A DNA stretch of 64,000 bases, from the NCBI RefSeq assembly GCF_019059575.1, contig NW_024881857.1, forward strand, positions 62,001 to 126,000. The letters run 5' to 3'. This DNA comes from Amphibalanus amphitrite (Eukaryota > Arthropoda > Thecostraca > Balanomorpha > Balanidae). The position numbers and the translations under genes are program-made. The stretch's first letter is position 1. Each line of letters opens with the position of its first letter. The notes under the pieces were generated by a model that made no database searches, had not been told where the DNA came from, and saw only the letters and a list, made by a program, of their open reading frames with translations. This document shows positions 11,650 to 22,305 of this stretch, piece by piece.

Positions 11650-14600
11650 CCTGCTGCCCTGGTGAGTGAGAGCTGCTGTTGCTGCTGCTGCTGCTGCTGC
11701 CCTGGTGAGTGAGAGCTGCTGCTGCTTCTGCTGCCCTGGTGAGTGAGAGCTACTGATGCCGCTGCTGTCTTGGTGAGTGAGAGCTGCTGTTGCTGCTGCT
11801 GGTGCTGCCCCTGCTGCCCTGTTGAGTCAGAGCTGCTGCTGCTGCCGTTGCCCCGGTGAGTGACGGCTGGTGCTGCCGCCACTGCCCCAGTGAGTGAGGG
11901 CTGCCCAGTGCCCCTGCTGCCCCGGTGAGTGAGAGCTGCTGCCGCTACCCCGGTGAGTGACGGTTGCTGCTGCTGCTGCTGCTGCCGCCATGGGGCCACG
12001 CGCCCAACGCCGTGAATTGCGGTACCCTCGCGAGGTCCACATGAAGATCGAAAAAAATAGATAGTATGGGACACAGTTCTCTCTGCGATTCGATTAAAGT
12101 TAGATGCGGATCTTCTTCTCACGAAGCCGAGTCTAGGAGTGCGGAGCACAGCCGATGCTGACGTTCGCCCGCACACGCCGGCCTTTGGGAGACAGTCACC
12201 GTCTGCCCTGTCCCCAGTTTTGGCTCGGCGCTCGGTGTGGACGTCTCGGAGCCGATGGTGCAGTTCGCCACAAAGACGTACGGCTCGGAGCGGCTGCGGT
12301 TCCGCGTGGCCGACATCGGCTCGGCCGCGGCGGCCGCAGAGATCGGCCTCACCTTCCACCGGGTGGTCTCCCTCTTCTGCCTGCACTGGGTGCAGAACCA
12401 GCGGTGTGTATTGGCTGGGTGCAGAACCAGCGGTGTGTATTGGCTGGGTGCAGAACCAGAGGTGTGTATTGGCTGGGTACAGAATCAGCGGTGTGTATTG
12501 GCTGGGTGCAGAACCAGCGGTGTGTATTGGCTGGGTGAAGAACCAGAGCCCAGAGGTGTGAATTGGCTGGGAGTGGATACGAATAATGAACCAGCGGTGC
12601 GCATTGAATGGGTTCAGATTAGAACCAGATATGTTTAGGGCAAGGTTGCTAATTATTAGCGACCCTTTCCTAGTTGCGACCTACCTCCCTACAGAAAAAG
12701 TGGTAAGAGAAGTTGGGTCGAAAACAATGTCAAAAGGATTGCCATACATAGCTTAGTAATCTCAATTATTTTCCGATTGTTGGTGCCTTTGTTGAGACGA
12801 TTTAGGTGAGTTTAAATAAAAATAGCCATTTTCTTATCCAAACCGTGTCTTTTTGTGCCATGTCTGATGAAAAGCGATGCACGTTAAGATGACGCACCTT
12901 TTTTATTCTGAATCGACAATCATTTTTTAATTGATTGCAGCCTTCCCGTATGTGAATCGCTTGATTGTGCACTGCATGTTTTTGTATCGCAGCCCATATT
13001 TCCTATTGGCGCCCGACATGGTCGCAACTCGCAAGTAGCTCAAGAAGGGAAATGAATGGCATTTGGGAAAAGAGAGAAGGGAAAATGAGGGTTGCTGAAG
13101 CTTGCGATGTGTGGCGGGTAGTAGCCGTTTTCACGACGGCCATCTGGTACACATTTGGTGCACATTTGGTGCAGATTAGGTGCAGATTTGGTCAAATTAG
13201 GTTCAGTGTGTCTCCTAGTAGCTATCAGCTGGTTGCACTAATTGCCTATATGCCTGCTTTGTACTATTATCAGAGAGTATCATCGATTAAAACGCTGAAA
13301 TAATTTCATAAAATAAAGATTTTTGCTGTCTGTAAAAGAGATTAGGTGCAGATTTGGTCAAACTAGGTGCACTCGCCGGATAGCCCGTCGTGAAAACGGC
13401 TAATACCAATTCTCATGGCAGAATGCAGGGGATTCGGTACCCCTATAGGGGTACCGAATCCAGCCCGGGCATACAATACGGGATAACCTCCAAAAAAGGG
13501 GTTTCGCCTTATTTTCGCCCTTGGTGCATTACGTGAACAGCTTCCACAAACATCAGCGTGCTGACTAAATGCTCCTGTTCCAGTGATTAAAGTGCTTTGC
13601 GTATATGTTATACATAAGTGTCTTATTTCATGTTTTCGAGCGTAACATTTTTCGCCATTTTAGCTATGGGGAAACACATAGACCTATTAGCGACCCTCCC
13701 CGGTCGCTAATCGGGACGAGTTCCCTATTGTAGTTTTTTTTCAATGGTTTGCCAAAATGCCCACTACCAGAGGCGGATCCAGCTCAGAGTTTGGGGGGGG
13801 GGGGTGGCAAACCATAACAATTTATCGATTCTTTCCATGCCTCGTCCATAGGCGTAATGTTAAAATTATGCCGTTTGGGGGTGGGGGGTGGGGGTGGGGC
13901 AAATGCCCATTTTGCTCCCCCCGGATCCACCACTGCCCACTACAAATAAATTTGTGGATATTGGGGCAGAAAATGAATAGATTCTGATAGGAAAATGAAC
14001 GATCTCTCCGAAAATGAATCCAGTATACAGTGGCACCCATAAAACGTGAGCAGTGCTGGTTCAAATTAGGGGGGGGGGTCGTTAAGTAGGCATCTCAGGC
14101 ATCTTTACCCTATTGGCAGGGCCTGGGTGCGTAGCCAGTAACTGTCAATATTGTATTGACTATAGAACCAAAACCTGCATAGCGTTCATTGATTGGGATT
14201 TGGGTATTATAGACCCAGAATCAGTCGCGTAGAGCAATACAGGTAGAACTATCGATCGATGCCGTGTATGGGTGCAGACGCCTACTTAATGTTGATTTAA
14301 CTTTGATACGGTGTTGTGAGAAAAACAATGGGACCTCTAGATGTATAGTACCTAATGTTATACGACAGTGTAATCACGGTCCGTTCTGCGTTTCAGGGCT
14401 GCTCTGCAGAACATCCACGACCTTCTCGTGCCCGGGGGAGAGGCCATCTTAATCTTCATCGCAAACAACAAAAATTTACCCAATGTACGAAAAGGTAGCG
14501 GCGATGTCCAGATGGAAGGAGTACATGGCCGACTGGCGAGCGTTCATCACGCCGTACCAGGGAGTGTCCGACCCGGCCGGCGAGTTCCGCCGGTGCGCAG

Positions 14601-14848
14601 AGACGGCCGGCCTGGAGGTCAGAGACGTGACGGCGCCAGAGAGCACGTTCGTCTACCGCTCACGGGCGGAGCTGGAGGCGGCTCTTGCAGCCGTCAGTCC
14701 ATTCATGATGAGGGTTCCTGAGCGCGACAGGCGTGACTTCATACGGGACTGCGCCCAGGAAGTGATTCGCATTGTTGGTGTGGATGATAAAGGTGCTGTG
14801 ACGTCACAATATCAACTGATTGTCGCTCATCTGGCTAGGAGGAACTAG
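11365..14848 (+). CDS. jhamt: Juvenile hormone acid / farnesoic acid O-methyltransferase-like protein
   Basis: The coding exons are 11365-11537 (donor GTGAGT), 12218-12403 (acceptor CCCCAG, donor GTGTGT) and 14397-14848 (acceptor TTTCAG). Phases agree, giving about 269 aa if one base is disregarded. Exon 1 begins MESPELYMGANGLQRRE and carries the SAM-binding motif LDIGCGTGD. Exon 2 has GVDVSEPMVQFA and ends FCLHWVQNQR. Exon 3 has LLVPGGEAILIF, then RWKEYMADW. This order and the CLHWVQNQ signature are typical of arthropod JHAMT, which methylates farnesoic or JH acid with SAM; in crustaceans the product is methyl farnesoate. In exon 3 the frame shifts by one extra base at a five-A run (about 14470-14474), so the copy is either mis-assembled there or broken. 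Both introns begin with minisatellites containing the splice donors. Confidence 0.8.
11500..11995 (+). repeat. Minisatellite duplicating the exon-1 end and splice donor of the JHAMT-like gene
   Basis: From the end of the first coding exon, a degenerate unit like CTGCTGCCCTGGTGAGTGAGAG recurs about ten to twelve times with (CTG)n expansions of variable length. Most copies keep the consensus donor GGTGAGTGAG (near 11537, 11571, 11598, 11661, 11703, 11738, 11772, 11922), the others degenerate versions. Use of any donor other than the first reads TGG TGA and stops translation. Confidence 0.85.
12387..12590 (+). repeat. 29-bp minisatellite duplicating the exon-2 end and splice donor of the JHAMT-like gene
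   Basis: Units begin at about 12387, 12416, 12445, 12474, 12503 and 12532, each near TGGGTGCAGAACCAGCGGTG plus TGTATTGGC. Each unit therefore repeats the end of the exon coding WVQNQR together with its GTGTGT donor. Because 29 is not a multiple of three, the same peptide cycles through all frames. The first copy is taken as the functional exon end because it joins in phase to the next exon. Confidence 0.9.
13122..13402. mobile_element. 281-bp TIR element (TAGCCGTTTTCACGACGG termini)
   Basis: The left end TAGCCGTTTTCACGACGG is inverted at the right as CCCGTCGTGAAAACGGCTA. It interrupts the 12636-14112 element; the related copy at 15184-16164 lacks it at the equivalent place, so it inserted later. 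A truncated second copy starts at 14917. Confidence 0.75.
13430..13461. repeat. Perfect 32-bp palindrome
   Basis: GGATTCGGTACCCCTA is followed directly by its exact reverse complement, with no loop. It lies inside the TA-flanked element; the copy at 15184-16164 has only a degenerate half here. Confidence 0.9.
13768..13935. mobile_element. hAT-type MITE, 168 bp
   Basis: The termini are CAGAGGCGGATCCAG and GGATCCACCACTG. Both flanks carry the 8-bp duplication CCCACTAC (13760-13767 and 13936-13943). CAG termini with an 8-bp duplication are diagnostic of hAT elements. It is G-rich inside, with no coding capacity. Confidence 0.92.
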
Positions 14849-14916
14849 CAGGGCGACATGATTGACATTTGACACTGGATACTGGATAGGTATGGTAGGT
14901 ATGGTATGGATTGGAA

Positions 14917-15093
14917 GTAGCCGTTTTCACAACGGGCTATCCGCAAATGCACCTAATTTGACCAAATCTGCACCTTATCTCTTTTACAGCAAATGTCTTC
15001 ATTTTATGAATTTATTTCAGTGTTTTAATCGATAATACTCTGATAAAATGACAGAGCAGGCATATAGGCAATTAGTGCAACCCTAGCTGATAG
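14917..15093. mobile_element. Truncated copy of the TAGCCGTTTTCAC element
   Basis: It starts TAGCCGTTTTCACAACGGGC and continues with sequence that is the reverse complement of 13200-13400 (GCACCTAATTTGACC and so on). The far end is missing. Confidence 0.7.
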
Positions 15094-15094
15094 T

Positions 15095-15150
15095 CGTTGT
15101 CGTTGTCGGTTGTCGTTGTCGTCGTCCCCGAAGTTGTCGTTGTCGGTGAA
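15095..15150. repeat. (GTCGTT)n-like microsatellite
   Basis: Short imperfect hexamer repeat GTCGTTGTCGTTGTCGG with variants. Confidence 0.7.
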
Positions 15151-15183
15151 CCCGACCTTCTATGTACCGCTTGGTTCCAAGGC

Positions 15184-16164
15184 TAGGGTAAGGTGCCTAA
15201 TTAGCGACCCCCTTAATTTGAACCGTCATTACTCACGCTCTGTGGGTGCCACTGTGTTCCTGGCTTGATTTTCGGAGAGATCGTTCATTTTTCTATTAAA
15301 ATATGGTCATTTTCTGCCCCAATATTCAATAACTTATTTGTAGTGAGCATTTTGGCAAACCATTGCAAAAAACGCTAATAGGGAACTCTTCCCGATTAGC
15401 GACCGGGGAGGGTCGCTAATAAGTCTATGGGTTTCCCCATATTAAAAATGGCAAAAAATGCGACGCCTGAAAAGATGAAATATGATCTCAAAAAGGTAAC
15501 CTATGCGCAAAGCACTCAATCACTCGAACAGGAACGTTTATCCAACACATTTGCGTAAGTAAAAACTGATCACGTGATGCACCGAAGGCGAAAAGAAGTC
15601 GGAAACCCAAATTTTGCGGACTATCTTGTATGACATTCGAGGTCCGCGCTGAATTCGGCACCCCTGCAGTCGGTGACGACATTTGGCAACCCCTGCCACA
15701 CATTACAAGCTTCAGCAACACCTCATTTTCATTTCTCTCTTTTCCCCTTTCTTTCCCTTCTTGAGCTATTTGCGACCATGTCAGGCGCAAATAGGAAATA
15801 TGAGTTGCGACACATTTTTAACCGCCATGCTGTGCACAGTTGAACGATTCACTATGGGAAAACGGCAATCGATTAAAAAAGGAATGTCGATTCAGAATAA
15901 AAAAGGTGCATCATCCTAAGGTGAATCGCTTTTCATCAGAGAGGGCCCAAACACACACGTTTTGGATAAGAAACTCGTCATTTTTATTTAAACTCACCTG
16001 AAACGTCCCACCAGAAACATCGACGACCGGAAAATAATTAAATCTGATAACCAAAGTACGGCTGACCTTTTGACGATGTTTTTACCCCGTTTTCTCCTGC
16101 CAGTTTTTCTGTAGGGAGGTAGGTCGCAAATCGGAAAGGGTCGCTAATTAGGCACCTTACCCTA
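15184..16164. mobile_element. TA-flanked TIR element (copy 2, inverted relative to copy 1)
   Basis: The ends are TAGGGTAAGGTGCCTAATTA and, inverted, TAATTAGGCACCTTACCCTA: 20 bp of matching terminal repeat including TA. The 981-bp body aligns in reverse to 12636-14112 but lacks both nested insertions seen there, so it serves as an empty-site reference. Confidence 0.85.
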
Positions 16165-16330
16165 TGTAAATTGCGCGGAGTATTTTCTACTAAACCTACC
16201 AGGATATAATTTTACGGTTCACTGTTTTAAAAATATTCAATAAACATTTCTTTATTATTAATTCTCTAACCCTCGCCGGCCGGGGGGGGGGGGTGGCGCC
16301 CCCCATAGAGTTTTTTTTCGCGATAGCTCC

Positions 16331-17550
16331 CCAGTAAACATGACGACGTCGGCCCGACGTCGGGCCGAGGCTCGGCCCGATGTCGGCCCAACGTCGGTTC
16401 AACCTCGGCCCGACATCGGCTGGACGTCGGATATGCCCGCATGTTCCGACGTCCAGCCGAAGTCCAGCCGACGTCGAGCCGACGTCGGGCCGAGATCGTT
16501 TGCCGATGTTGACGAGATCGTTTGTCGTTGGACCGACGGGGCCGACGTCGACATGTTTATTGGGACAACGCGCCAAAAATATCAACCGGCGGCGGGATTC
16601 GAGCCCCCCAGTCGCCGACGTCGGCATGTTTACTGGGACAACACGCCAAAAGAATCAGCCGGCGATGGGATTCGAACCCCGATTCGAACCCCGTGTCACT
16701 CGAACGTGAGGTTAGTGCGCTAACCACTACACCACACAGCCAGCTAACGAGGTTGGTTTGTTTTGTTGGGTTATGCCCTTTCGGTCTGACAAGACCATTT
16801 CAGAGCCGGAAGGATCATAGGATGGAGACATTGGTCTTCTTGGCGAGCACCCTGGGTCCAGTTCATATAGAGTCCCTGGTCCCATTGCTGTTACGTGACA
16901 CTTAGGTATTGGAAAGGGCGACCCCACAATGGATTCATATAGCCACTCTTACACACCTGCACCAACGTTTCCCAAAGTGTCCCTTTGATGAGTGGCACTT
17001 TGGCAAAGTGACACTTGCCGACTGGCCTTTCTTTATGAACTGGGCCCGGCCCTGGTGAGTTGCCGGGGCTGAGCCTGACCAAAGGATAGGCCGAGCAGCC
17101 CCCAAGCACTCACCGCACCCGGCTACGGGCGAGCTCGGCTTACGGGCAATCCCAAATGGGATAAAGTTTCCCGTCCAGTCCGGATCAGGGGGTTGCGCGT
17201 GGAGGAAGATTTGAGTTTCCTGAGGATATTTTGAATACAGAAGCTCTTTATGAAACATGAAACATGTATTTTATACTATTTTAACGGTCAAAACAGCGGC
17301 CGATGTCGGTCCGACGTCGCCCCGACGTCGGCCCGACGTCGGCTGGACCTCAGCAATTGATCTCGGTCCGACGTCGGCCCGACGTCGGCTGGACCTCGGC
17401 TGGACGTCGGAACATGCGGGCATATCCGACATCCAGCCGACGTCGTGCCGAGGTTGGACCGACGTCGGGCCGACGTCGGCATGCCGATGCCGAGTTGCCG
17501 ACGTCACCCCGACGTCTGCCGACGTCGGGCCGACGTCGGCATGTTTACTG
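16331..17550. mobile_element. Foldback element with GACGTCGGC repeats
   Basis: It is bounded by inverted CCAGTAAACATG (16331) and CATGTTTACTGG (17550), and interrupts the host MITE between its GATAGCTCC and TCCGAACACG segments. Two palindromic blocks (16331-16563 and about 17295-17550) are built from GACGTCGGCCC-type units with a centre near GACGTCGGAACATGCGGGC. An internal CATGTTTA(T/C)TGGG copy occurs at each block edge, so this may be two elements of one family. No coding capacity is seen. Confidence 0.6.
16655..16745 (-). repeat. tRNA-derived element (SINE head or tRNA pseudogene)
   Basis: On the minus strand the sequence has an A-box-like TGGTGTAGTGGTTAGCGC and, about 40 bases on, a B-box GGGTTCGAATC that is present twice in tandem. 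The cloverleaf cannot be closed with a proper acceptor stem and the anticodon region is irregular, so this is not called as a functional tRNA. Confidence 0.55.
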
Positions 17551-17831
17551 GGTCCGAACACGCTGGTGGTTAGAGAGCTAACTTATCACACCTGACCTTT
17601 GATCCAAGCCGGATCCTTTGACACTAACCGCATTTTCGGGTCAGGTCAGGTCACTGACCTATGACGTCATAAGTGAATCTCTGCACGGCCTTCAGATGTC
17701 GCAACTTCGGAACGCCGTCACTGCCAAAGGAGCTTTCACAGGGAAATGAAACTTGCAGGATCTAGTATTCATTACCAGTCTCACAACTTGTATATCTCGG
17801 AGTATTCCTAAAGGTCATATGAGGTCAGGTC

Positions 17832-17984
17832 TGTTCGATTCGCCCCGGCTCCCGGTCCACACACTAGCTCTCGTGTCGGTCAACTGTATTGGCTCAGGAG
17901 GGGACGACCGGTCAGCCCCGGTGGCCGGCCGTGCCTCGGGCGATTAGAGTGGCCGAAATCAAACCCACAAGTCCGCACATAACA
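17832..17984 (-). repeat. 3' LTR of the Gypsy element
   Basis: 153 bp, ends TGTT/AACA, identical to the LTR at 23513. The outer flank is AGGTC. Confidence 0.95.
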
Positions 17985-18184
17985 CCTCCCCCCAGATAAC
18001 TATCCCATCACCTCCCCCGCAAGACGTAAACACAGAGGTACAAAGTGATTAACGTCTAACGACATAGCAGGCACATAACGCCATTAACAGAAACAAAAAG
18101 AAAACTTCCAGAGGCGGAGGACGAGGTCTCCCGGCACCACGCAGGGTGTGGGATGACATATGTCGGACAGTAAGCGATGCTGTA

Positions 18185-21100
18185 TCACGGTATCGTCTGG
18201 TATGACTTAGTGCCCCAGCTCACAGATAGATGTTTTGTGCGCTGGCGCTGCCGGTTGCTGCGTCGCGGCTCCGGTGCGTCCGCTGGTGCCGCGGGTGCGT
18301 CGGTGAGCGGTGCTGGGGGCTCTCCGACGCCGTCGACAGGCGGCAGCGGAGGCGCAGGCCGCGGGCTGCCGGCGGTCGCCTCTCCGTCCGGCCGGCGCTG
18401 CTGCGGTGGTGGAGATTGGGGCTGCGGTGGCGGAGACTGGGAGGCGGCCACGCTCTGTGGTCGCAGGTATCGCCGATTCCGCCACATGAGTCGCCCGCTG
18501 GGCAGTCTGATGTTGAAGTCGCGCCTGCTCCCCACGCCGGTCACGGTGCCGGTACGGTCCCATACCTTCGTGATAGGGTCTTGCACTATGACCTTTTGTC
18601 CCACTCGGAGTGTTGGGTGTGCTCGCGCAGTCATGTTGTATCGCTCTTCGGTTTGGCTTCTCTGCTGTCGAGTTCTGGCATCACAGGTGTCCGCAGCCTC
18701 TTGCCACTGCGCCGCAAACGCGCGGTGGTGGGCCGGAACTGCCGACCTCAGCGGGTGGCCAAATAACACCTGCGCTGGAGAGCGTCCGTCCGCGCGCGGC
18801 GTATTCCGAAGCTCGAGCAGAGCGTGGACGAACTCGTCGGTGTCGAGATCACCGTGCTGCGTCGTTTTCTTGATGAGCCGTTTGACGTTCTTGACGGCGG
18901 CTTCTGCATGTCCGTTCGACTGTGGGAAGTGTGGCGTGGAGATTTGATGAATGACTCCCCATTTCTTCAAGAACTCGCGGGTATGTCGCGCTGTGAACTG
19001 TCCTCCGCCGTCAGTTCTCAGTGTCTGTGGCACACCTGTGGCCGCAAACATCTTGCGGAGACATCTGGTGAGAGCTCTGGCTGATGCTTCTCCTCTGACG
19101 TGGTACACGGACGGCCAACCGGACAGTCTGTCGGCATAGACCAGGTAGGTCCTCCCGGCCCAGCTGAAGTAGTCGGCGGACACGGCTTGGAAGACGCGTG
19201 TCGGCAGCGGCTCCAGCATCAGCGGTTCCTTCTGCAGGCTCGGCAGGTGACGTTGACATCTGGAACAGGCTCCAACGAGGTCGCTGATGTGTTTGTCGAT
19301 CTGTGGCCAGTAGACCACTTGTCTTGCTCGCCGCTTGGTCCTTTCGATCCCCTGATGGCTGGAGTGCAGACGCTCCAGCGTCACCCGTCTGAGTTGCTGT
19401 GGGATCACCAGTCTCTGGCCGCACAGGATGAGGCCGTTGTCGACAGTCAGTCGCTCACGACAGCCCCAGTAGGGCTGCAGTATCGGCTCCAGTTCTCTCC
19501 GATGGTCCGGGAAGCCGTGCATGATCGTGTGCTTCAGTGCAAGCAGCTCTGGGTCGCCGGTAGATGCAGCTCTTACTTCCTCTACTAGAGTGGAGTCCTT
19601 GAACGGGCTGGGGTCCGTTTCACTGTCTGAAGCGGTGAGGCTGCTTACTACGGACTGGACTCTCACGCTGATGTCGTGCTCAGCTGCTTCATCCTCCGCC
19701 GTCGGTCGCTCGACTGGGGCCCGAGACAGGGCATCGGGGATGGAGTGGAGCTTTCCCTGCCTCCAGCTGGTGACGAAGTTGTACGCGATGAGCTTTTCGC
19801 GCAGTCGCCGCAGGCGGGGATTGTCGATTTCTGCCAGTGTTTTCTTGTTCAAAACCGGAATCAGGGGCCGGTGGTCCAGAACCACTTCAAACGTCTGCAT
19901 ACCCCTGAGGTATGTGTCAGCTTTATAGCATGCCCACACGAGGGCCAGTAGTTCGAGTTCAATCACGGCGTAGCGGGTCTCGACATCAGTTAGAAATCGA
20001 GAGCCGCACTGTATCAGTCGCCAGTTGCCGTTCTCGTCTTGTTGTCTGAGGCAGAATCCCAGGCCTCCGAGACGTGATGCGTCAGTCTCCAGAACAGTTC
20101 TGCGCGTGGGATTATAGAAGTCGAGAATGGGTGGCGACACCAGTGCCGTCTTCACCTTCTCGAACGCTGCGGTGTGCGCTGGTGTCCACAGCCATGCGTT
20201 GCGAGGTTTCAGCAGTTGGCGCAGTGGCTCAGCGGCCGACGCGATCTCATCTGAGAAGGCACCAAGTTGGTTTACCAAGCCTAGGAAGGCTCTTAGGTCT
20301 GTTATGTTGTTCGGCTGCGGGAAGTGCTTCACAGCTTGCACCTTCTTTTCATCCACGGTGTACCCATCTGAGCTGACTCTGTAGCCACAGAAGTCGACTG
20401 TCTTCATGGCGAATTGACACTTCGCTGGGTTTAAGGTGATGTTGTACTCGTCACACCTCTTCAGCAGCTTCCAGACGTGTAGCAGGTGGGTGGAGTAGTC
20501 GTCATCCCACGCTAGCATGTCGTCTACCACTTTCACTGTATTCGGGATGTCCCCCAGCGCTTGGTCACCGCGCCGGTTGTAAACGTCTCCCGAGTGGGTG
20601 ATGCCCATCGGCATGCGCTTGTATCTGTACCTGCCCCACGGCGTGATGAAGCAGGTGAGATCACGGTCTTGTTCCCTCAGCGCCATCTGGTGGTATCCGG
20701 CTTTGCAGTCCAGTTTCGTGAAGAAGCTGGCACCAGTGGCGATCGATGACACGGCGTCTTGTGGTGTGCGACCAGGGTGCACTGGCCGCTTCACGAATCG
20801 GTTGAGTTTCGTGAAGTCCACTGTGATGCGGCATCCGACGGACTTGCCGTCAGGGTCTGTCTTGGCCACAGGGCACAGTGGGTGACACCACTCTGTCGGA
20901 TGTTCGACTGCTTCGATGACGTCATGTTGAAGAAGTTCGTCCAGCTGTCGGCGCACGTCGTCTCTCCAGTTGAATGGGATGTTGCGCGCGCTCGTCTGAG
21001 CGTACGGCGTCGCGTCATCCGTGAGCTCAATGGACATTGGCTCGCCGACCATCTCCCGTAGTCCTGATTCGATGTCAAACACCTTCGGGAATTCTGCCTT

Positions 21101-22305
21101 CAGAGCTGCGAAGTGTTGTTGACGGTGTTCATCCGGCGGTATGCCAGTGTGGCATCTCTTCATCTTGCTGATCCATGCCGGTGGCTGCCTCGTGGTTGCT
21201 GGGCTGGCTGAGCGGGGTCTGGCAGCGCGCGTGGGTGGCGCAGCAGCTGGCGAGCTCCGACTGCGCGCGCCTGCCGGCTCACTGTCCGGTCCTCCAGACG
21301 AGTGGTGGCTCTCCAGACGTCTGATCTGCCGAGGGAAACCAGGCGGCAAGATGCCGAGCTTCACGCAGTCGTGCCACGACAGGAGAGGCGTGTGAAGTGA
21401 CTCCATGACAGATATCTCGGCTGAGTGGCTGACGTCTCCAAGAAGCAGCGTCAGGTTACATGTCCCCATGCAGTGCATTTTCCGTCCATCAGCGGTCCAC
21501 AGTGTCGTCTTCGACGGGCGCAGATCGTCCAGCTCGACGCCCAGAAGCCTGGCTTGGTCTCGTGATATGACCGAGACCTCTGCACCGGTATCAGGGGTCC
21601 AGGTGGTTGGAATCGGTCGCTGACCCCGATACATGGTCTCCAGTTCTATGCGTGGGGAGCGCTTCACGCTGCTGTTCTTCAGTCGCACATCTGAAACGTA
21701 TACGTTCAACAGCGACGCTGCTGTTGAGTCTGCCTCTTCATCCTCCTCGCTTCCACTGATCAGATCTCCGTCTCCGCTGATGCCGGCCACCCGATTGCCG
21801 CCAGAGCTCCAGAACTGCTGGCGTCGCCGAGAGGTGGCGCTGGTTCTTCGAGCCTGATTACCATAGGTGGCGCTGTCGGCGCTTCTGGTTCCAGGGCCAC
21901 GGCTGCGGCCACGCTCCGCGCGCGGGGGCGTGAGCTCGTCACTCCGCGGTCGCTCATGGTCGTGGCGAATTCGCGGCAGACTGCTCCCCGTCGTGCGCCG
22001 CCCGCTGGCCCGGCCTCGGCAAGTGACCGCGAAGTGGTCGCGCTCACCGCAGCTGTTGCAAGCGCGGCCCAGAGCAGGACAGCGTCTGTCATCGCTGTGC
22101 TCCGCCGCGCCGCACCGGCGGCACCGGCTCAGCTGGATCGAGTCTTCACTGGCGAAACGTCGCCGGTTCTTCTCTTGACGGTAGCGAGATATCCGTCCGA
22201 CCGTCCCTGACTGCGTGATCTCCTGATTGTTGTTGGTGGCGCATTCACAGGCACGACATATGTTGTGAGGGGGGCTTAGGCCGGTCCTGTAGGCCCTTCG
22301 TTACC
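18185..22305 (-). CDS. Gypsy gag C-terminus (zinc knuckles) and Pol polyprotein
   Basis: One minus-strand frame is open from about 22305 to 18185. At its start (22050-22140) two zinc knuckles are seen, a CX2CX4HX5C and a CX2CX4HX4C. Next come an aspartic protease (DTGAE, about 21590), a reverse transcriptase in which the usual YIDD/YVDD reads VVDDML (about 20510), and RNase H (TDAS, about 20080). Last is integrase, with an HHCC zinc finger (H..H...C..C, about 19250-19350) and a DDE core (ADYF, TDGG, and E in NGHAEA). Domain order PR-RT-RH-IN is that of Gypsy/Ty3 elements. No stop interrupts the ~1370 codons. Translation would replicate the element by reverse transcription in cytoplasmic particles. 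The N-terminal gag is missing, so this copy would need gag supplied in trans. Confidence 0.93.

Larger units (their letters stand above)
12636..14112. mobile_element. TA-flanked TIR element (copy 1) with two nested insertions
   Basis: The left end reads TAGGGCAAGGTTGCTAATTA and the right end closes with CCCTA. The same family recurs inverted at 15184-16164. TA duplication suggests a Tc1/mariner-type or similar DD34D element; no transposase is present. It lies within the last intron of the JHAMT-like gene and contains a hAT MITE (13768-13935) and a second small TIR element (13122-13402). Confidence 0.7.

Noticed and set aside
11154..12386. 410-codon minus-strand frame rich in Gln and Ser
   Set aside because: It is the antisense of the CTG/GTGAGT minisatellites and JHAMT exons; its polyQ tracts come from CTG repeats.
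16655..16745. Functional tRNA gene on the minus strand
   Set aside because: B box doubled and acceptor/anticodon stems do not close, so it is listed only as tRNA-derived.
18177..21857. Plus-strand frames over the Gypsy element
   Set aside because: Antisense shadows of the intact pol frame.
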